NCBI GenBank assembly: GCA_033764445.1
Contig: JANRIZ010000021.1
Location: forward strand, 1 to 14,870
Origin: JANRIZ01 sp033764445
Lineage (GTDB): Bacteria > Verrucomicrobiota > Verrucomicrobiia > JAWXBN01
Length of the DNA: 14,870 nucleotides
Direction: 5' to 3'
Shown here: positions 7,380 to 14,244 of the stretch, one piece after another
Position numbering within the stretch: position 1 is the first letter of the stretch
Layout of the letters: every line of letters starts with the position of its first letter
Translations under genes and position numbers: made by a program
The notes under the pieces: generated by a model
Told to the model about the DNA's origin: nothing
Seen by the model: the letters and a program-made list of their open reading frames with translations, nothing else
Databases searched by the model: none

Positions 7380-8801
7380 TCAAACGGGGGTGGCGACGGC
7401 GGGGGGGACTGATTTGCGCCGGGGGGCTTCTGTTCCAAAAAACTGCGGGAGGTGTTCCCGGTGGGTTTCCAACAGGTCTTCGGCCAGGTCCCGTGCCATT
7501 GTGACCGAGGAAACCGACCCGTCGATGAGCAGGGCTTGAATGAACAGCTCACGGTCGCCGGTCAGGGCGGCACGGGCCGTGGTTTCCACCCAGTGCATGC
7601 GGCTGGCGAGGGTGCCCGTCAGTCCCGGACCAAGTCGGTGGATTCCGACAGGCTGGAGTCCATTGGCGTAGGCGGCCACGGGACACTCGACGATGATGCC
7701 CTCGGGCAGATCGGGAATCTGGCCCCGGTTGACCACGTTTGCCGAGTAAACATCGCCCCGGTCGTGGCGGATGCTGCGGATGATGTCGGTCACCTGCTCA
7801 TGCTCGCCGCTGATCCGCGCATAGTATTCCTGGCTTAACGGGCTCGGGGAAAGTCCCTCGTCCTTCATTTCCTCGTAGATTTTGTCGCCGTAGGAGATGA
7901 CCCGCTCAAAGGGAAACACGTCCACCCCCAGGGTCCGCCCGTAGTAGCCGCCTTTGCGGGCGAAAAGATGCGGAAAAAACTCCGTGGAATGATGGTCCAT
8001 GACCGCCGGGAACGCCCCGAAAAGGTCGAGCATCTGCCAGCTGAAACGGTTGTCCTCCTTGCCGAAAATTTCATCCTCGCGGGCGTTGCCCCCGGCAATC
8101 TGCGGGGCGGAGTCGGGCACGAGGCTGGCCAGACGCTCGCGGGCAATCTCGCGGAGCCGGCCCATGCGGTCCCGCCCCCCGGTGCGGAATTCCGTAAACC
8201 AGGTGAGGTGATTCATTCCCACGGCCGTGTACCTGACCTGGTCCTGCGGGTCGCCCAGCGCGTTGGCCAGGTACTGGCCCACATGGTTGACCCCGTGGCA
8301 GAGCCCGATCATGTTGTCCACACCGGTGGCCTGGCGGACGGCCTGGCAGACGACAGCCATGGGGTTGGCATAGTTGAAAAAGAGGGCCCCCGGGCAGAGG
8401 TCCAGGACATCCTTGGCAATCTCCACAGTCGCCGGGATCATGCGCAGGGCCCGGGACGTGCCCCCGGGCATGACCGTATCCCCCACCGTCTGGAAAATCC
8501 CGTATTTGCGGGGAACAAAGACGTCCTGCTCCCAGGCACGCCGTCCGCCGACCCCGATGGTGCTGATGACCACGGTCGCCCCACTCATCACCTCACGTCG
8601 GTCGGTGGTGGCCACGAGCTTGATCCGGGCTTTCTTGAGATTGATCATCTTCCGGGCCAGTCCGGCGGAGGCCTCGAGTGCCACGGGATCAATGTCCACG
8701 AGCATGAGTTCGGTCTCCCAGTCCTGACGGATCATGTCGGCAACCAGGCCGCGGGTAAAGAGGGCGCTGCCGGCCCCGATGAGTACGATTTTTTCCTTCA
8801 T
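7380..8801 (-). CDS. Glycoside hydrolase family 4 (NAD- and Mn-dependent alpha-glycosidase type)
   Basis: A 473-residue GH4 enzyme. This family hydrolyses glycosides by a redox mechanism, oxidising C3 with bound NAD, then elimination and re-addition. The N-terminal dinucleotide fold reads VLIGAGS (6-12). Further family landmarks are NYANPM (143-148), the metal ligand Cys168 in GLCHGVNH, and His198 in GMNHLTWF. The GMNHLTWF form looks more like the MelA alpha-galactosidase and alpha-galacturonidase branch acting on unphosphorylated sugars than the 6-phospho-glycosidases; that is a judgement by eye. It is the first gene of the six-gene operon, with AGGAA eight bases before the ATG, and its stop lies 38 bases before the preferred Rieske start. 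It has no signal peptide, as expected for a cytoplasmic NAD enzyme, so its substrate must be imported. Confidence 0.92.
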   Translation of the reverse strand: MKEKIVLIGAGSALFTRGLVADMIRQDWETELMLVDIDPVALEASAGLARKMINLKKARIKLVATTDRREVMSGATVVISTIGVGGRRAWEQDVFVPRKYGIFQTVGDTVMPGGTSRALRMIPATVEIAKDVLDLCPGALFFNYANPMAVVCQAVRQATGVDNMIGLCHGVNHVGQYLANALGDPQDQVRYTAVGMNHLTWFTEFRTGGRDRMGRLREIARERLASLVPDSAPQIAGGNAREDEIFGKEDNRFSWQMLDLFGAFPAVMDHHSTEFFPHLFARKGGYYGRTLGVDVFPFERVISYGDKIYEEMKDEGLSPSPLSQEYYARISGEHEQVTDIIRSIRHDRGDVYSANVVNRGQIPDLPEGIIVECPVAAYANGLQPVGIHRLGPGLTGTLASRMHWVETTARAALTGDRELFIQALLIDGSVSSVTMARDLAEDLLETHREHLPQFFGTEAPRRKSVPPAVATPV

Positions 8802-8831
8802 GTTTTTTTCCTGGTGGGTTGTCTGGATTTT

Positions 8832-8846
8832 GGGGGAGTTTCCCCC
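8832..8846 (-). promoter_or_regulatory. Perfect G/C hairpin in the GH4 operon leader
   Basis: The 15 bases form a perfect 6-bp inverted repeat (GGGGGA and TCCCCC) around a 3-base loop. It lies about 30 bases upstream of the GH4 start and downstream of the proposed promoter, so it would fold in the 5' leader of the operon mRNA. It has no following T-run and is not an obvious terminator. It may stabilise the message or be a repressor site; no known riboswitch is recognised. Confidence 0.35.
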
Positions 8847-8873
8847 GCAGGCCGGGGTGTGGCTGCATGTACT

Positions 8874-8901
8874 TTTAAACGATCCCGGGGAGGAAGATCA
8901 A
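8874..8901 (-). promoter_or_regulatory. Candidate sigma-70-like promoter of the GH4 operon
   Basis: On the minus strand TTGATC (8901-8896) is followed after 16 bases by TTTAAA (8879-8874), a weak match to -35 and -10 elements. It faces the GH4 start with a leader of about 65 bases. The AT-rich repeated motif at 8912-8939 sits just upstream of the -35, where AraC-type activators commonly bind. The call depends on position more than on match quality. Confidence 0.35.
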
Positions 8902-8911
8902 CGGATTGGAC

Positions 8912-8939
8912 TTGTATAAAGCGATTTGTTTATTGTATA
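8912..8939. promoter_or_regulatory. Candidate AraC-type operator with two TTGTATA half-sites
   Basis: TTGTATA occurs at 8912-8918 and again at 8933-8939, in direct orientation 21 bases apart, i.e. two helical turns, which suits the two HTH motifs of an AraC protein. The stretch lies between the regulator and the GH4 operon and resembles 11695-11721 between the sulfatase and fucosidase genes. On the plus strand TTGTAT (8912-8917) and TATATT (8936-8941), 18 bases apart, could also be the regulator's own promoter, so operator and promoter may overlap. Binding is inferred. Confidence 0.4.
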
Positions 8940-9837
8940 TTTTAGGAATTTGAAAACAAACGACTATCTCCGCCCGCGGTTTGATCTCTCGGAAAAACGT
9001 CCCCTTTTTGTCCAGCCCTACGTTCAAAAAAGCCGCGTTCCCTCCCCGGTTTTTGACATGCACTACGAGTTGGAAATGGGGCTGGTCCTCGAGGGCCGCA
9101 TCCGCCGCCAGCACGGCACCTCCCGGCGGATCTTTGGCCCCGGGGAGATGTGGTTTTGCGGCATGTGGGAGGCGCACGGATATGCCATCACACAAGCCCC
9201 CTTCCGAGCCCTGGTATTCGTCATCTGGCCTCCCCTGCTGATGGGCAGCCGTTTTGCCGAGTCCCCGGAGATCAACCTGATGCAGCCGTTCCTGATTCCT
9301 CCGGAGCGGAGAGCCAAACCCGACCACAGACACCGGCGCTCTCTCCTGGAAAGGGGCGAACGGATGTTTCGGAATCTTCAGACGAGCCCGCGCGTGGCTC
9401 CCCACCCGGTCCGCCTCCGCCTTCAGGCATTCGATTTTCTGCTCACCGCCATCGAGTTCGTCCAGGGTCACCCTCTCCCGGCGGCCCCGGAGGCGGATTT
9501 GACCGGGATCCGGCCCGCCCTGGACCTCGCCCTCGGGGCCCGCCGTCTGGTCACCCAGAAGGCCGCCGCCCAGGTCTGCCGGATGTCCCGCGACCGCTTC
9601 ATTGATCAATTCCAGAAAATGATGGGGCTCTCCTTTGCACAATTTGCCCTGCGGCACCGGATCCGTGAGGCCGCCCGGGCCCTGGTCGACGGGGACACCC
9701 CGGTCAAAGCCGTGGCAAACGACTGGGGTTTTACGGATGTCAGTCACCTGCACCGGCTCTTCCTGAAACATTACGGTTGCACCCCCTCCGCCTACCGGAC
9801 CCGCTCCCGGCAGTCATCCTCCGGAACGGACAATTGA
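8926..9837 (+). CDS. AraC-family transcriptional regulator
   Basis: A regulator of up to 303 residues with an N-terminal cupin-like sensing domain (HYELEMGLVLEGRI, then FGPGEMWFCGMWEAHG) and a C-terminal pair of HTH motifs. The first is around KAAAQVCRMSRDRFIDQFQKM and the second around VKAVANDWGFTDVSHLHRLF, followed by the usual GCTPSAYR end. The start is uncertain. TTG 8926 lies inside the proposed operator and promoter; TTG 8950 is in frame with AGGAA directly before it; ATG 9058 would remove part of the sensing domain. I would favour 8950 if the promoter is right, but give the longest frame. It is divergent from the GH4 operon, so it most likely senses the sugar or a pathway intermediate and activates that operon and perhaps the sulfatase and fucosidase genes. 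Confidence 0.9.
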   Translation: MFIVYFRNLKTNDYLRPRFDLSEKRPLFVQPYVQKSRVPSPVFDMHYELEMGLVLEGRIRRQHGTSRRIFGPGEMWFCGMWEAHGYAITQAPFRALVFVIWPPLLMGSRFAESPEINLMQPFLIPPERRAKPDHRHRRSLLERGERMFRNLQTSPRVAPHPVRLRLQAFDFLLTAIEFVQGHPLPAAPEADLTGIRPALDLALGARRLVTQKAAAQVCRMSRDRFIDQFQKMMGLSFAQFALRHRIREAARALVDGDTPVKAVANDWGFTDVSHLHRLFLKHYGCTPSAYRTRSRQSSSGTDN

Positions 9838-10181
9838 TTCCCCGGGCAACTCCTGCGGGTGCGGCCGCAAGGATGGGCTGGCCCGACCACACGCTGGCGG
9901 CCATGGATTTGTTGCGGGCCGGCATGAGGGCATACAGCTCGGAAGTCACCGCCGGCAGGGCGGCGGACAACAGGCAAAATACGGGAGAGGCCACTGATCA
10001 CGCAGCAGGGGGACGATCATGTACGAGGGCACGGGATGGGCGCATTCAAGACGGATATCGGAAAACCACAACCAAGGACGCTCTTTTGACGAGCGGAAGT
10101 TTACCGGTCCGGGTGAGGGAATTGGCCGGGTTTGGCGTCCTCAAAAAAGGAGGAGGAGATGTTGTCCGTGCCCGTTTTTTC
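9838..10181. other. Gap of 344 bases between convergent genes; possible decayed transporter
   Basis: No intact gene is seen here. The AraC and sulfatase genes end facing each other without a clear hairpin-plus-T-run terminator. On the minus strand, about 9866-9991 reads like a membrane-transporter segment (hydrophobic SPVFCLLSAALPAV, then YALMPARNKSMAASVW), reminiscent of a late loop and helix of an MFS permease. In another frame just upstream, 10014-10055 reads VPSYMIVPLLRDQW. Two frames and an internal stop mean it cannot make one protein. It may be the remains of a transporter once encoded after the sulfatase, but the similarity is faint. Confidence 0.3.
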
Positions 10182-11678
10182 TCAGAGGTAATTTTTCATC
10201 CACATTTCGGGATGGTTCGCCTGCTCCGCCGGTCCGTGCCCGTTGGCCAGGGTTCCATCCGCGGCGGTCCGGTACTGGGGACGGTCCCAGTCATCATTGG
10301 TCAGGGTCGGCCAGATGGTTTTGACCCGGGTGGTCTGGATCAGCCAGTTCAACAGCCGTTTGCGCCCTTCCCGGACCTCCCCGGGGTGGTCCTCAAAGAG
10401 GTTCCGGTTCTCATCAGGGTCCTTCTCAACATCATACAGCTCCCCGGTCTCCCGTCCGAACACCGGGGGAGGATAGTGGACGTAGCGCCACTGATCCCAG
10501 CGGATGGATTTGCTCCAGGGATTTTCCGTGACGGCGACCTCGCGCACGGGCCGGTCACTGCCGCGTAAAAGGGGGGTGAGGTCCTTCCCGTCGGTGGTCT
10601 CCAGCGCGGGCACTCCACACAGGGTGGTCACGGTCGAAACCATGTCAATGTTCTCGGCCAGCTGGCGACACACGCCGGGGGGAATTCCCGGGACCCGCCA
10701 GATCATCGGGACCCGGCACACGGAGTCCGAACAGATGCCCGGGGCTTTTTCGGGAAGGCCATGCACACCATGGTATCCGCCGTGATCGGTCTGATACACC
10801 ACCAGGGTGTCGGATGCACGCCCGGACCGGTCGAGAAACCCGAGAAGCAACCCGACGGAATGGTCGACTTGTGTGATGCAGGCCAAGTACCCGCGCCACA
10901 CGCGCCGCGACCAACTCTCAAAATCCCGGGGTTCGATCAGCCCGGGGGTCCCGTGGTACCATTGGTACATCTCCTGAAAGTGGGGCGGACGCCCCGAGGG
11001 GTCCTGATGGAGTGTCGGAGGGGTGGCAAGGTTTTCAGGGTACATATCCCAGAACTGCCGGTCGGGGGTGAAGGCCTGGTGCGGGCGGGGGAAGGAAACC
11101 TGCATGCAAAAGGGCCGGGACCCGCATTCCTCCATGAAGCGGATGGCCTGGGCGACACTCCATCCCTCCACGCTATGCTCGTAGGGCAGGAGGGAAGGAC
11201 GGGCGTCATGATGATGGGAGCCGGGAAATTCCGGAAGGAGAATGCTGTCCTCCTTCTCCCGGAGCCCGAGTGCCTCCAGAGACGCATAATAGGGGGATTT
11301 CTCCGCGGTGGGTCCGTACTCGTAACATTCGGCATACAGATCGCAGTGCGGATAAATCCAGTCGCGCGGCAGGTTGGGCATGTGCAGTTTGCCGATGCCC
11401 GCGGTCCGGTATCCATGGGCCCGAAAGTGGCTGAGCAGACTGGGCAGATGGATGGGGCTGGGTCCGCTCAATCCATAGAAGCCGTGATTGTGGCAGTATT
11501 GGCCGCTGAGCAGACTCACCCGGCTGGGCGTGCAGATGGGGTTCTGGGTATAGGCATCCGTAAAACGGACCCCTTCCCGGGCGAGCCGGTCCAGATGCGG
11601 GGTCAGGACCTGCGGATGACCCGCACTTCCCAGACAGCGGGCGATGTGCTGGTCGGAGACAATCTGCAGGATGTTCAT
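10182..11678 (-). CDS. Sulfatase, formylglycine-dependent (family S1 type)
   Basis: A 498-residue sulfatase that should hydrolyse a sulfate ester, probably on a saccharide. The N-terminal metal residues are in MNILQIVSDQH (Asp9, Gln10). The catalytic Cys49 is in the signature C-T-P-S-R and must be converted to formylglycine by a maturase that is not in the window. GIGKLHMP supplies the usual Lys and His, and TDHGGYHG the C-terminal metal Asp and His. I choose ATG 11678 because the family start (N-I-L-x-x-x-x-D-Q) follows at once; the upstream in-frame GTG adds 22 residues without homology and would overlap the promoter. There is no signal peptide, which is atypical, since many bacterial polysaccharide sulfatases are exported; it suggests desulfation of imported oligosaccharides. 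It is divergent from the GH29 fucosidase. Confidence 0.92.
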   Translation of the reverse strand: MNILQIVSDQHIARCLGSAGHPQVLTPHLDRLAREGVRFTDAYTQNPICTPSRVSLLSGQYCHNHGFYGLSGPSPIHLPSLLSHFRAHGYRTAGIGKLHMPNLPRDWIYPHCDLYAECYEYGPTAEKSPYYASLEALGLREKEDSILLPEFPGSHHHDARPSLLPYEHSVEGWSVAQAIRFMEECGSRPFCMQVSFPRPHQAFTPDRQFWDMYPENLATPPTLHQDPSGRPPHFQEMYQWYHGTPGLIEPRDFESWSRRVWRGYLACITQVDHSVGLLLGFLDRSGRASDTLVVYQTDHGGYHGVHGLPEKAPGICSDSVCRVPMIWRVPGIPPGVCRQLAENIDMVSTVTTLCGVPALETTDGKDLTPLLRGSDRPVREVAVTENPWSKSIRWDQWRYVHYPPPVFGRETGELYDVEKDPDENRNLFEDHPGEVREGRKRLLNWLIQTTRVKTIWPTLTNDDWDRPQYRTAADGTLANGHGPAEQANHPEMWMKNYL

Positions 11679-11693
11679 AGGGGCGTGGACCCT

Positions 11694-11722
11694 ATTGTAA
11701 AAGCCATTGTCTTTTATTGCAA
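11694..11722 (-). promoter_or_regulatory. Sigma-70-like promoter of the sulfatase gene
   Basis: On the minus strand TTGCAA (11722-11717) and TACAAT (11699-11694) are exactly 17 bases apart; the -10 matches consensus at five of six positions. Transcription would begin near 11687, leaving a leader of only about ten bases before ATG 11678. Confidence 0.5.
11695..11721. promoter_or_regulatory. Motif shared with the AraC/GH4 control region
   Basis: The stretch starts TTGTAAAAGC and ends TTTATTGCA, closely resembling TTGTATAAAGC ... TTTATTGTA at 8912-8937 once small gaps are allowed. A third TTG box lies at 11707-11711. It sits midway between two divergent carbohydrate genes and is a reasonable second target for the AraC regulator. 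It also contains the sulfatase promoter elements, so part of the likeness may simply be shared promoter sequence. Confidence 0.35.
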
Positions 11723-11746
11723 GTCCTGTAACGTCCCGACTCACTT

Positions 11747-12994
11747 ATGGCGACCCCCCTCCCCGCGCCCCGGATTGAACGTTTTGAACGCCTGGCCTTC
11801 GGTCTTTTTGTCCATTACGGATTGTATTCTCTCCTGGGACGCGATGCCTGGCTCCAGTACATGGAAAAAACCCCGGTGGCCGAATACGAAAAACTGGCGG
11901 CCCGTTTCTCCGCGGAACACTTTGACGCCCGTGATCTGGTCCGGGCGGCCAAAAGTGCCGGCATGCGGTACATCACACTCACCACACGTCATCATGAGGG
12001 TTTCTCCCTCTTTGACACCCGCGGCCTCAGTGACTTCGACGCCCCGCACGCGGCGGCCGGACGGGACCTGGTGGCGGAATTTGTCGACGCCTGCCGCGAA
12101 GGGGGCATCGTCCCCTTTCTCTACCACACGACCCTCGACTGGCGCTGGGACTCGGCCCATTGCCCGGAGCAGAAATTCAACGAGTACCTCGACTACCTGC
12201 ATGACTCCATCGAAATCCTCTGCACCGAGTACGGGCCGATCGGCGGCCTGTGGTTTGACGGCAACTGGTCCCGCGAATCCGCCGACTGGAAGGAGGACCG
12301 TCTCTACGCCATGATCCGTCGGCACCAGCCGGAGGCGGTTCTCATCAACAACACGGGCATGTTCGCCCCGGGCCATGTCGGGCACAGGGAACTGGACTGT
12401 GTCACCTACGAACATTGTGCGGCGGCCCCGCTCAACCGCGAAGGGGCCCCGAAATATCTGGCCGTTGAAACGTGCCAGACGTTCAACAGTCACTGGGGCA
12501 TCTCGGTCCGCGACTTCAATCTCATCGGGCCCGCCCAGATCATCCATGCACTCGCCCACAGCCGCCGCGTCGGGGCCAATTATCTCCTGAATATCGGGCC
12601 AACAGCCTCCGGGGCGCTCCCGGCCTACGAACGCGCCTCCATCGAACGGGTCGGCCAATGGGTGTCCCTGTATGCGGACATCCTCTCCGAGGGGCGTCCG
12701 TCGGCCTGCTGCTGCGTGGGACAGGACTTCATCCTCCAGGTCCACGGGAAACTGTATTATTTTGCATCCGATCTGGCCATCGCAGGACAGGAAAACACCA
12801 CCGTCGCCGCGGGTTCCACGGGGCCGAGACTCATCCGCAATCTCCCCCATGCGATCCGCTCGGCCCGCTGGCTGGACAACGGCGAGCCGCTCACGGTCTC
12901 CGCCGCGGACTCGGCGGACGCGGCCTCGCTCCACCTGACCGGTCACCCTTACGGCACCCACTATGTCGTGCGTGTCGCGGAGTTGCTGCCCTGA
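11747..12994 (+). CDS. GH29 alpha-L-fucosidase, cytoplasmic
   Basis: A 415-residue GH29 enzyme that should release alpha-linked L-fucose (or a fucose-like sugar) by a retaining mechanism. Family blocks seen are FGLFVHYGLYS (18-28), YITLTTRHHEGFSLFDT (75-91) with the paired substrate-binding His, and GGLWFDGNW (166-174), in which Asp171 is the expected nucleophile. NYLLNIGP lies near the end of the barrel, followed by a short C-terminal beta domain. There is no signal peptide, whereas many characterised bacterial GH29 enzymes are secreted, so it likely acts on imported oligosaccharides. The acid/base residue is poorly conserved in the family and I cannot place it. It shares a 68-base divergent intergenic region with the sulfatase, which suggests joint induction on a sulfated fucose-containing substrate. 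Confidence 0.9.
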   Translation: MATPLPAPRIERFERLAFGLFVHYGLYSLLGRDAWLQYMEKTPVAEYEKLAARFSAEHFDARDLVRAAKSAGMRYITLTTRHHEGFSLFDTRGLSDFDAPHAAAGRDLVAEFVDACREGGIVPFLYHTTLDWRWDSAHCPEQKFNEYLDYLHDSIEILCTEYGPIGGLWFDGNWSRESADWKEDRLYAMIRRHQPEAVLINNTGMFAPGHVGHRELDCVTYEHCAAAPLNREGAPKYLAVETCQTFNSHWGISVRDFNLIGPAQIIHALAHSRRVGANYLLNIGPTASGALPAYERASIERVGQWVSLYADILSEGRPSACCCVGQDFILQVHGKLYYFASDLAIAGQENTTVAAGSTGPRLIRNLPHAIRSARWLDNGEPLTVSAADSADAASLHLTGHPYGTHYVVRVAELLP

Positions 12995-13203
12995 CCCGGG
13001 CGGGCACGCTGTCGCAGGTGTCGCCGGGGGCCACACCCGGAAAACTCAACGCATACCGCATGCAATCGCTGCCGGTTAAGCGGACTGGACGAGAGACTGC
13101 GCGAAATTTGGCATTCGTTCCGTTCAACAGTATCAATTTCCAGTCAAAGTCTCTTTTCTTGGACTCATTGCCTGTCCCTATTCGGCCTGAAAACCGGAAC
13201 ACC

Positions 13204-13824
13204 TCAATAAACAAAAAACAGTCTGATGCCGAAACAAATGAGCACCGTACCAAAAACGCGCTCCATCCACACGGTGACTCCGGAAGCGCGGAATGACTGC
13301 GACCCCCGCATGGCACAGTAGGAATAGGCACTCAGCACCATAACATCCACGACAATGGTGAGGGCAAGCAGCACCGATAGCTGCACCAGAAGTGAATGCT
13401 CAGGCTGAATGAACTGTGGCAAAAAAGCGGACATAAACAGCAGTTGTTCCGGATTCGTCACCTGAATGGCAAACCCCTCCAAAAACAGACTGCGACGGGC
13501 GGGCGCGGAGGCTGCGGTCTTTTCCGCCCTATGGGTCCGAAACGTGACGGCAATAATGCGGACTCCGAGGCAAAACAGGTAAAGAGCCCCGATGATTCGA
13601 ATCACGGTGAATGCCGTGGAGGACGTGGCGAGCAAGGCTGCCAGGCCAAATGCAACACAAACAAACAAAGCACAGTGGCCCATCTGGATGCCGGCAATAC
13701 CAATCAACGCCTTTCGGAAGCCGTAACGCGTGGCCTGTGTCATCGCGCACATCACCACAGGGCCGGGAGTAAGCGCGAGCAATGTCCAGGTGGCGAGGTA
13801 GAGAAACAGAATATGAGTGCTCAT
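13204..13824 (-). CDS. LysE/RhtB-family exporter
   Basis: A 206-residue membrane protein of the LysE/RhtB superfamily, which exports amino acids and related small metabolites. The family signature LTPGPVVM lies in the first helix region (about residues 18-25), NPEQLLFMSAFLPQF about residues 123-137 marks the middle helix, and hydrophobic segments fill the rest, ending FGIRLFFVY. Length is typical. It converges on the fucosidase gene with 209 bases between them, in which I see no gene and no convincing terminator. By eye its DNA is less GC-rich than the catabolic genes. It has no evident tie to the sugar pathway. Confidence 0.9.
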   Translation of the reverse strand: MSTHILFLYLATWTLLALTPGPVVMCAMTQATRYGFRKALIGIAGIQMGHCALFVCVAFGLAALLATSSTAFTVIRIIGALYLFCLGVRIIAVTFRTHRAEKTAASAPARRSLFLEGFAIQVTNPEQLLFMSAFLPQFIQPEHSLLVQLSVLLALTIVVDVMVLSAYSYCAMRGSQSFRASGVTVWMERVFGTVLICFGIRLFFVY

Positions 13825-13910
13825 GTCTCAAACGCATCCTGACATCCAGCAGGTATCAGGTCTATGGAATACTTCCACTCTCCCTGCCTTATTTAAAACG
13901 CTCAACGCTC

Positions 13911-13976
13911 ATCATCCTGCGTCCCGGAAAGACCTATCAGGAAACCACGATCTACCAATTCAGCCCGGCCTGTTGA
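13911..13976 (+). pseudogene. C-terminal remnant of a second aldose 1-epimerase
   Basis: Read in frame to a TGA at 13974-13976, this piece encodes IILRPGKTYQETTIYQF and four more residues. The intact epimerase ends IILRPGQTYEETTVYRF and nine more. Over the first 54 bases, 42 match nt 940-993, and about half of the differences fall at third codon positions, so it diverged as coding sequence. Upstream of 13911 the frame does not continue the family, so nothing but the tail is left. It may be the displaced 3' end of an ancestral epimerase gene, or what remained after a paralogue was deleted. The toxin-antitoxin promoter starts on its stop codon. Confidence 0.65.
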
Positions 13977-14001
13977 CAGTGACTTTCAAATGTGTCACAT
14001 T
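13973..14001 (+). promoter_or_regulatory. Toxin-antitoxin promoter
   Basis: A perfect -35 TTGACA (13973-13978) is followed after 17 bases by a weak -10, CACATT (13996-14001). Transcription would start close to 14008, the antitoxin ATG, giving a nearly leaderless message. The -10 lies inside the operator palindrome. Confidence 0.5.
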
Positions 14002-14009
14002 GGACACAT
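13990..14009. promoter_or_regulatory. Palindromic operator at the antitoxin start
   Basis: A perfect 7-bp inverted repeat, ATGTGTC at 13990-13996 and GACACAT at 14003-14009, with a 6-base centre. It covers the -10 region and the start codon, as expected for autorepression by an antitoxin or toxin-antitoxin complex. Confidence 0.65.
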
Positions 14010-14244
14010 GAAAACAATCAACATACGCCAGCTTCACGAGGCGACCGGGAAGTATGTGCGTGAGTCGGCCCAATACCCGCTTCTGATTCTGGAACGGGGT
14101 CGTCCGGTCGCCGTTCTGCAAAAGGCCACCCCTCTTTCTGAGTCAGGAGTGGGCCTGCCTGAACGCGAGTCCGTGATCCGGAAACTGCCGCGAATCAACC
14201 AGGACTCAACCCAAGCCATCTCCGAAGACCGGGACCGTTTGTGA
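14008..14244 (+). CDS. Type II antitoxin, Phd/YefM-like
   Basis: A 78-residue antitoxin. The N-terminal half (MKTINIRQLHEATGKYV, then PLLILERGRPVAVL) matches the Phd/YefM DNA-binding fold. The C-terminal part is polar and charged, as in the flexible toxin-binding tail. I choose ATG 14008 because family homology starts there; the ATG at 13990 would add six residues encoded by the operator. No ribosome site is seen, consistent with a leaderless start. Its stop overlaps the toxin start by four bases (GTGA), indicating translational coupling. It should neutralise the downstream PIN RNase and repress the operon through the palindrome at its start. Confidence 0.85.
   Translation: MKTINIRQLHEATGKYVRESAQYPLLILERGRPVAVLQKATPLSESGVGLPERESVIRKLPRINQDSTQAISEDRDRL

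Noticed and set aside
10146..10161. Purine run AAAAAAGGAGGAGGAG directly before an ATG, resembling a strong ribosome site
   Set aside because: The frame that follows is only ten codons long and there is no proper spacing between the run and the ATG.
13024..13040. CCGGG and CCCGG inverted repeat after the fucosidase gene, as a possible terminator
   Set aside because: Only five base pairs and no T-run follows on either strand.
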